Notes under the pieces: model-generated
What the model was told of the DNA's origin: nothing
The model's input: the letters and a program-made list of their open reading frames with translations, nothing else
Databases searched by the model: none
In this document: positions 60,530 to 64,000 of the stretch, one piece after another
How positions within the stretch are numbered: position 1 is the first letter of the stretch
Layout of the letters: the number at the start of each line of letters is the position of its first letter
NCBI GenBank assembly: GCA_938036875.1
Contig: CALHVX010000017.1
Location: 62,001 to 126,000, forward strand
Direction: 5' to 3'
Length of the DNA stretch: 64,000 nucleotides
Source: an uncultured Pseudomonadales bacterium
GTDB taxonomy: Bacteria; Pseudomonadota; Gammaproteobacteria; Pseudomonadales; Azotimanducaceae
Made by a program: the position numbers and the translations under genes

Positions 60530-62528
60530 ATTGAAGTGTCCAGTAGATTCTAGAGCCTTTCTCATTTATACCCGACGAAGAATCACCGGCCAATGGCCAA
60601 GCAATACTCAAGCGGGAGGTAAAACGATCCCGCCAGTCAGCGTTCCAACCAAAGCCAAAGCTGGTGAGCTGACCCCAACCATCATCACGATCATTAAGCA
60701 CCTCGCCATAGCTACTATCCAAAAACACCAAGGCTTCACCAACAGGTAGGGCAGTGCGAAGCTCCAACCCAAGCTGGACCCCCTGGTCCGCAAGATAGCT
60801 CGCTCGGTCAAATGCGCGATTGTGATCCGGACCACCTAAACCGAGCTCACGGGTTGCAGGCAGTTGCGACCCAGCAAACTGATTGGCCAGACGTACAGCG
60901 ATTTTTTGTTGACCGGGTAACCAAGCAATAGAAAAGGGTTTCCAGGCAAACAACTCTGAGTGAAGACGCCAGTAGCTTTGTTGTTGACCAGAAAATCGCC
61001 CGCTAACCACCGTACCCAGCTCAGCGCTGATCAAACCTTCAACGTAAATTTGCAGATCGTCCCACAGCTGATGGCCGCCCAAGCCCGCCTCAACAAACCA
61101 AAATTGTTGATTGCGAAGATCACGCCAGCGCAACTCATGTCGACCAAGGCGTGCAAAAGAGCGCAGGCTCCGCTTGCGGCTTTGGTATTGGGTGCGAGAC
61201 AAGCCAACCTCAAATAACCGACTATCCCCGCCCAGGTCTAAAGCGCCAGCATTAACGTCGTAGCGATTGTTACCCAGCATTAAGTTGAGCTGCCAACTCC
61301 CATCGAAAACCGGCGTTTGGTAATCCAAGTTTATGAACTGCTGATCTGCAGGATCAAAGCTCGACAACACTTGCAACTGCAAGTAGTCACCCACCCCACG
61401 TGGGTTTAACCAGCCCAGCTGCGCTACTAGCCGATCATTGCCCGTGCTGTCATACCCATGGTTATCAATACGCAACAGCGCGTTAAAACGACGCTGCTCT
61501 AACACATCAACATTTAAGGTGGTGGCACCCGGCTCCGAGCCGGGCTGAAAAGCCATCTGTGCTTTTAAGCCTGATAGGTCTTTGAGCGCAGAAAACCGGC
61601 TTTCCATCTCCGATTGCAGCAGTGGTTTACCTAACAGATCCGCGAAGGCCTCTTGCACCAAATCTGTCTCACTGCCACGCGCTACAACCTCACCCAGCAC
61701 GCCCGGCAACAGTTGCAACAGCACCACTCCATCGAGGGGTACCTGGGGTGGCAACACGACCACCGCCAAAAAATAGCCTTGCTTACGAAAGTGGTCCTGG
61801 ACTCGCGCGGCCAACTCCTCAAGCTCAGCAACCGAGACACCACGGCGTGCGCGTTGCTCAGCGATGAGAGATATCAGGTCTTGCGCCGCTGCGGGCGCTA
61901 GCGTGGCATTGGCATCACCTACGCCCAAGGCATTGAGAAACCGCCCCACCTCATGCAACTCGGTTTGGCTAAAACCGTGCTCAGCCAGCGCATGGCGCGC
62001 TCGGATCTCACTTAGCGTTTCGTCAATTAGGCTTTGCACAACAACAGGATCAACCTTGGAATCCAACACCGAGCCCTGCATCTGCACTTGCGTCACTTGC
62101 AGCCTGGGACTGGTCTGGGGATTGGGGTCACGCTCGTTGCGTGGACCAATGTTGTTAACCACCGCAGCCATGCTCTGCATAGCAACAAAACAAAGCACGA
62201 CAATTAGGCTCAACAGCAGCCAATTGCGCCAGCCGCCCGCAGCTTGCGCTGCATCCGCTTTGGTCACGGCTGCAGCGTCTTTTTTGTCTTGCTCTAAGAA
62301 GGTGCTGGTCAGGCTTGCACCAGCCAGCATGGACCCTGCTTGCGGCGACCGGTTGGGAACAACGTCGGCTCTACGTTGGGTATCATCAACTTGTCGGTCG
62401 TTGCGAAAATTTTGAATCACCTCTCGGCGCGCACCCAAATAGTCTTTTGTCGCCACCTCTCCCGCCGCGTGTGCTCGTGCCAAACGACGCAGTCGGGCTG
62501 TTGGTGCAGAAAGTGACATTAACGACAT
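60519..62528 (-). CDS. ShlB/TpsB-type two-partner secretion outer-membrane transporter
   Basis: A 669-residue protein. The order is: a cytosolic N-region of about 100 residues, a single hydrophobic helix (WLLLSLIVVLCFVAMQSMAA, residues 103-122), a short linker, POTRA-like domains (about 150-345, with VVVLPPQVPLDGVVLLQLLP and LNVDVLEQRRFNALLRIDNHGYDSTGN) and a C-terminal beta barrel ending ...YWTLQYAH. TpsB porins export large haemolysin/adhesin-type partners. The usual TpsB start is a plain signal peptide; here 100 extra residues precede the helix. AAGG precedes the ATG. No TpsA-type partner is in the window. Confidence 0.85.
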   Translation of the reverse strand: MSLMSLSAPTARLRRLARAHAAGEVATKDYLGARREVIQNFRNDRQVDDTQRRADVVPNRSPQAGSMLAGASLTSTFLEQDKKDAAAVTKADAAQAAGGWRNWLLLSLIVVLCFVAMQSMAAVVNNIGPRNERDPNPQTSPRLQVTQVQMQGSVLDSKVDPVVVQSLIDETLSEIRARHALAEHGFSQTELHEVGRFLNALGVGDANATLAPAAAQDLISLIAEQRARRGVSVAELEELAARVQDHFRKQGYFLAVVVLPPQVPLDGVVLLQLLPGVLGEVVARGSETDLVQEAFADLLGKPLLQSEMESRFSALKDLSGLKAQMAFQPGSEPGATTLNVDVLEQRRFNALLRIDNHGYDSTGNDRLVAQLGWLNPRGVGDYLQLQVLSSFDPADQQFINLDYQTPVFDGSWQLNLMLGNNRYDVNAGALDLGGDSRLFEVGLSRTQYQSRKRSLRSFARLGRHELRWRDLRNQQFWFVEAGLGGHQLWDDLQIYVEGLISAELGTVVSGRFSGQQQSYWRLHSELFAWKPFSIAWLPGQQKIAVRLANQFAGSQLPATRELGLGGPDHNRAFDRASYLADQGVQLGLELRTALPVGEALVFLDSSYGEVLNDRDDGWGQLTSFGFGWNADWRDRFTSRLSIAWPLAGDSSSGINEKGSRIYWTLQYAH

Positions 62529-62536
62529 GCTTAGCC

Positions 62537-64000
62537 TTATCCCCTAGGAATTTCGCGCAAGATGCGCAATCCGGTGACCTCATCACCTGCCGTTGCCACA
62601 TCGCTAATGCTATCGGCGGTGCAGCTGTCTAGCGGGTCTTGATAAGAACCGCCAGCGGCTTTTGCGCCATCGGCCGTCATCACCCACTCACGCACATTGC
62701 CCAGCGCGTGGATTAATCCGTACTGACCCGCCTGCCCTGCATCTACCGCCAATGGTGCTAACCCTCTTTCTACACCGGCAAGTTGTACACGGCAATTACG
62801 GTTAGGATCTGCAGCAGCTGCGACCGCTTGGTGCCACTCGTCCAGCGTTGGCAAACGGTAACGGTAACCCGTGCGTTCGGTGAGCCATTCAGTAAAAGCA
62901 ATCGCCAAATTTAGTGGCATACCTACCGCCGGAAGCGATGTTTTTTGCTGAATCTCACATCGCTTAGTGGCCCCGCAAAATTGGTTAAACAACCCAATGC
63001 TCACCTCTTCTTTGCCAACCGCAAAGTCAGGCTGGCTATCAAGACCGGGGATAACAACCAGCTTGGGACCCAACAAGACCGCCCCTTGCGAATCGCTGCC
63101 TAGACTGTCTATACAATAACCACGACGACCTACCTGAGCCCCATTACCCACCAGATAAGTTTGAGCACAACTGTCTAGGCGCAGCGCGGTTAGGTTCGGC
63201 AACAATCCAAACTTTGCCAATGCATCAACCTGAAGTTTGGCGGCTCGGTCCTGATCAACCGAGCGCAATTGATTCACGCAACGAACCATCTCTGCATCAA
63301 CACGCTGCAGCCCCACCGCTTGTTGAGATGGGAAAGCCCGAACCAGCTCGCGATAGCGACCGTGCACGGCACCAACGTCAAGCCGCAGACAAGAACCGGA
63401 AAACAAGCCGCTAAGCGACTGGGAAAACTGGGCTTGTTGAACCAAGGTTTGTGCCTGCTCGGCAGATTCTTGCTCATCGTCGCGCGCACCTACGAGATCA
63501 ACGCTGAGTCGGTCGAGCACCGAGTACATGAACATACGCGGTGACAAACGCTTGAGCGCTTCTTCGGCTAAGTTTAGCTCGCGCTGCTCAATAGATTCAC
63601 TAACCATGGATTCCAAGACATCCACCGCCGCTAAGTTCAACTCAGCCCAACGGGGATGCTCAGGAAATTCAGACGCCGCTAACGAAAACGCGCCTTCCAG
63701 CTCCAGCAAATAGTCAATGGAAGGTTCCGGCTGCGCCAAGATATCCGTAATATTTGATTCAAGTCGTTGCTTCAAAAACTCAGCCGCTTGGTCAAGCGGA
63801 CCAAACTGCACCCCTTTGCGGTAACGACTCAAGGCCCTAGTCAAACGCGGTTCCGACACAACCGCATCGGTGTAAACCGCCAGCACGCGCTGAGAGAACC
63901 CTCGCGTTAGGGATTCAGAACCATCTAAGCCGCGTAGCGTCTGCATCTCAGCACGCAACGAGTTATGCCAGCTGGTGTTAAATTTAGGTTCAACCAGCAA
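62537..64000 (-). CDS. SUMF1/FGE-fold protein (partial; N-terminus off the window)
   Basis: The last 487 residues are visible. An N-terminal helical, TPR-like region (to about residue 250) is followed by the C-terminal SUMF1 domain: LNLAIAFTEWLTERTGYRYRLPTLDEWHQA, LIHALGNVREWVM and GGSYQDPLDSC. The FGE active site has two Cys (GGSYMCHxSYC in true formylglycine-generating enzymes). Here only the second position appears to be Cys and the first is Asp, so sulfatase-type catalysis is doubtful. SUMF1-fold proteins without catalysis are also used as sugar or receptor binding modules. The gene is 8 bp upstream of the TpsB porin, in the same operon. Confidence 0.8.
   Translation of the reverse strand: MLVEPKFNTSWHNSLRAEMQTLRGLDGSESLTRGFSQRVLAVYTDAVVSEPRLTRALSRYRKGVQFGPLDQAAEFLKQRLESNITDILAQPEPSIDYLLELEGAFSLAASEFPEHPRWAELNLAAVDVLESMVSESIEQRELNLAEEALKRLSPRMFMYSVLDRLSVDLVGARDDEQESAEQAQTLVQQAQFSQSLSGLFSGSCLRLDVGAVHGRYRELVRAFPSQQAVGLQRVDAEMVRCVNQLRSVDQDRAAKLQVDALAKFGLLPNLTALRLDSCAQTYLVGNGAQVGRRGYCIDSLGSDSQGAVLLGPKLVVIPGLDSQPDFAVGKEEVSIGLFNQFCGATKRCEIQQKTSLPAVGMPLNLAIAFTEWLTERTGYRYRLPTLDEWHQAVAAAADPNRNCRVQLAGVERGLAPLAVDAGQAGQYGLIHALGNVREWVMTADGAKAAGGSYQDPLDSCTADSISDVATAGDEVTGLRILREIPRG

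Noticed and set aside
1-64000. Search for tRNA, rRNA, CRISPR arrays, insertion sequences and prophage genes
   Set aside because: No cloverleaf, no direct-repeat array and no transposase, integrase or phage proteins were recognised in either strand.

Overview
The window comes from a gammaproteobacterial chromosome, probably an uncultured, free-living, aerobic lineage near Pseudomonadales/Cellvibrionales. That placement is inference. It rests on an LpoP-type TPR lipoprotein beside PBP1b, a YegD-type Hsp70, glk, glcDEF, glpD, Dps, a DUF3187/DUF6279 gene set and two-partner secretion. No rRNA, tRNA, transposase, integrase, prophage or CRISPR array was seen. Genes are tightly packed, with many 0-15 bp gaps, short overlaps and GTG/TTG starts.

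Layout. 1-2.7 kb: glk and a partial AsmA-like gene (minus strand). 2.7-10.3 kb: two luciferase-like (LLM) oxidoreductases, then a compact operon fno/npdG-cofE-cofD-cofC-fbiC that encodes the recognised steps of coenzyme F420 synthesis plus the F420:NADPH oxidoreductase. 10.4-25.3 kb: a hybrid histidine kinase, an MFS transporter, an aminotransferase, an SRPBCC/zinc-ribbon/PPOX/desaturase group, two metallo-beta-lactamase-fold hydrolases, a FATP-like acyl-CoA synthetase, yegD, a dienelactone hydrolase and a lytic transglycosylase. 25.5-34.8 kb: four more LLM genes (two are tandem paralogues), an enoyl-CoA hydratase, a histidine phosphatase, an APH-like kinase and an exported animal-type haem peroxidase. 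35-39.8 kb: envelope genes (DsbA-like, DUF4126, PBP1b, LpoP). 39.8-45 kb: glycolate oxidase glcDEF with an MFS gene. 45-55.8 kb: outer-membrane protein, nitronate monooxygenase, glycosyltransferase, two acyl-CoA synthetases, glpD, DUF3187 and a diguanylate cyclase. 56-60 kb: a 38-residue membrane protein, dps behind a good OxyR-like site, and a DUF6279/amidotransferase/glutamine-synthetase-like operon. 60.2-64 kb: an operon running off the window with a TpsB/ShlB-type secretion porin that has an unusual N-terminus, a SUMF1-fold protein and a small proline-rich secreted protein.

How the genes fit together. The F420 operon supplies the cofactor, and Fno can charge it from NADPH. Six LLM flavin/F420-type enzymes within about 32 kb are candidate users, together with a PPOX-fold protein. 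Their neighbours (three acyl-CoA synthetases, a crotonase, an APH-like kinase of the kind found with acyl-CoA dehydrogenases, a nitronate monooxygenase, a desaturase) point to catabolism or remodelling of lipid- or terpenoid-like compounds. This gene complement is better known from mycobacteria and is notable in a gammaproteobacterium. The other region worth following is the TpsB/SUMF1 operon at the right edge.
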